The position numbers were made by a program, and so were the translations under genes. From contig NZ_JACIJM010000001.1 of NCBI RefSeq assembly GCF_014199395.1, positions 186,001 through 250,000 of the forward strand: a DNA stretch of 64,000 bases, in the 5' to 3' direction. This DNA is from Yoonia ponticola (GTDB lineage: Bacteria > Pseudomonadota > Alphaproteobacteria > Rhodobacterales > Rhodobacteraceae). The notes under the pieces are model-generated. The model saw only the letters and a list, made by a program, of their open reading frames with translations. It ran no database searches and had not been told where the DNA came from. This document shows, in pieces, positions 63,567 through 64,000 of the stretch (its first letter is position 1; every line of letters starts with the position of its first letter).

Positions 63567-64000
63567 ATGTCTGATTTTCCAACAACGGCGCGTGTCGTCA
63601 TTATCGGTGGCGGCGTCGTGGGCGTATCCACGCTGTACCATCTCGCGAAAGAAGGCTGGACCGATTGCGTCTTGCTTGAAAAGAACGAACTGACGGCTGG
63701 ATCGACGTGGCATGCGGCGGGCAATTGCCCAAACTTTGCGCCGAACTGGGCCGTGATGAACATGCAGCGGTATTCGCTCGAAATGTACCGGACTTTGGCC
63801 GACGACGTTGACTACCCAATGAACTATCACGTCACAGGTGCGTTGCGGCTTGGCCATACCAAAGAGCGCAAACAAGAGTTCGAACAAGTCTGCGCTCAAG
63901 CCCGCGCAATGGGCCTCCCGCTTGAGATGATCGGCATCGAAGATATGAAGGACTACAACCCCTTTGTCGCGACCCACGACTTGTCAGGTGTGCTGTGGGA
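63567..64000 (+). CDS. FAD-dependent oxidoreductase, dimethylglycine/sarcosine dehydrogenase-like (3' end outside window)
   Basis: The first 144 residues are visible, start MSDFPTTARVVIIGGGVVGV with GAAGGAGA upstream. The FAD dinucleotide motif IIGGGVVGVSTLYHLA near residues 12-27 is followed by GSTWHAAGNCPNFAP near 46-60, the wording typical of DMGDH-type enzymes with a His that anchors the flavin. These enzymes oxidise N-methylated glycine derivatives in glycine betaine breakdown and pass one-carbon units to folate through a C-terminal GcvT domain, which is not visible here. The frame is open at the end of the window. Confidence 0.85.
   Translation, partial: MSDFPTTARVVIIGGGVVGVSTLYHLAKEGWTDCVLLEKNELTAGSTWHAAGNCPNFAPNWAVMNMQRYSLEMYRTLADDVDYPMNYHVTGALRLGHTKERKQEFEQVCAQARAMGLPLEMIGIEDMKDYNPFVATHDLSGVLW

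Noticed and set aside
1-64000. CRISPR arrays, insertion sequences, tRNA or rRNA genes
   Set aside because: No regularly spaced direct repeats, transposase-like proteins, terminal inverted repeats or cloverleaf-like sequences were recognised in reading the window.

Overview
The window reads as a contiguous, gene-dense stretch of an alphaproteobacterial chromosome, most likely Rhodobacteraceae (roseobacter group, Loktanella/Yoonia/Octadecabacter-like). This rests on family content and gene order: a mutL-rmuC pair, a serC-serA operon with a serC-type leader RNA, an oxidoreductase-SelD fusion next to mnmH, an IalB-family protein, and a GcvT-family FAD oxidoreductase beside an XRE/cupin regulator. 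The exact genus is inference. No gap between genes exceeds about 300 bases. No tRNA, rRNA, CRISPR array, transposase or prophage block was seen.

Layout. 1-7.3 kb: end of mutL, rmuC, two small exported proteins, a minus-strand run (yaaA, histidine phosphatase, GST, saccharopine dehydrogenase) and an ECF sigma/anti-sigma pair. 7.3-19.5 kb: recQ, a thiolase, a tightly overlapping ABC transporter/AttH-like operon, then selD converging on mnmH and a phosphatase. 19.5-27.6 kb: serine biosynthesis (serC-serA, then serB) with an EamA exporter and its divergent LysR regulator, a trans-sulfuration enzyme and a TSUP permease. 27.6-35.8 kb: an orphan response regulator, ribA, an L,D-transpeptidase, rppH, a methyltransferase, a WYL regulator divergent from GST/DUF1801, and rnr. 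35.8-44.6 kb: GNAT, dapE, a glutamate-receptor-like channel, dapD, LOG, a lambda-R-like muramidase, nucleoside hydrolase, rlmN and ialB. 44.7-55.8 kb: asparaginase, xthA, the CnoX co-chaperone cluster, a UbiH-type hydroxylase, an amidase, dapC and ftsK. 55.9-64 kb: lolA, a lytic transglycosylase, an AEC permease, hspQ, ggt, a second thiolase, a free methionine sulfoxide reductase, and the regulator/oxidoreductase pair cut by the window end.

Functionally the genes are mostly housekeeping. All three phosphoserine-pathway enzymes (SerA, SerC, SerB) are present. So are three steps of the succinylated diaminopimelate branch (DapD, DapC, DapE), the two selenium-to-tRNA steps (SelD, MnmH), several repair functions (MutL, RmuC, RecQ, XthA, FtsK), RNA metabolism (RppH, RNase R, RlmN) and envelope maintenance (LolA, L,D-transpeptidase, SLT, IalB).

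The least ordinary items are: the ionotropic glutamate-receptor-like protein with a non-canonical pore (37852-38928); two families of dispersed intergenic repeats, one with a fixed 23-nt core in five exact-length copies, the other of 20-nt AATTTTC palindromes; a two-hairpin leader before serC; and a histidine phosphatase lacking its second catalytic histidine. No clearly new multi-gene system was found.
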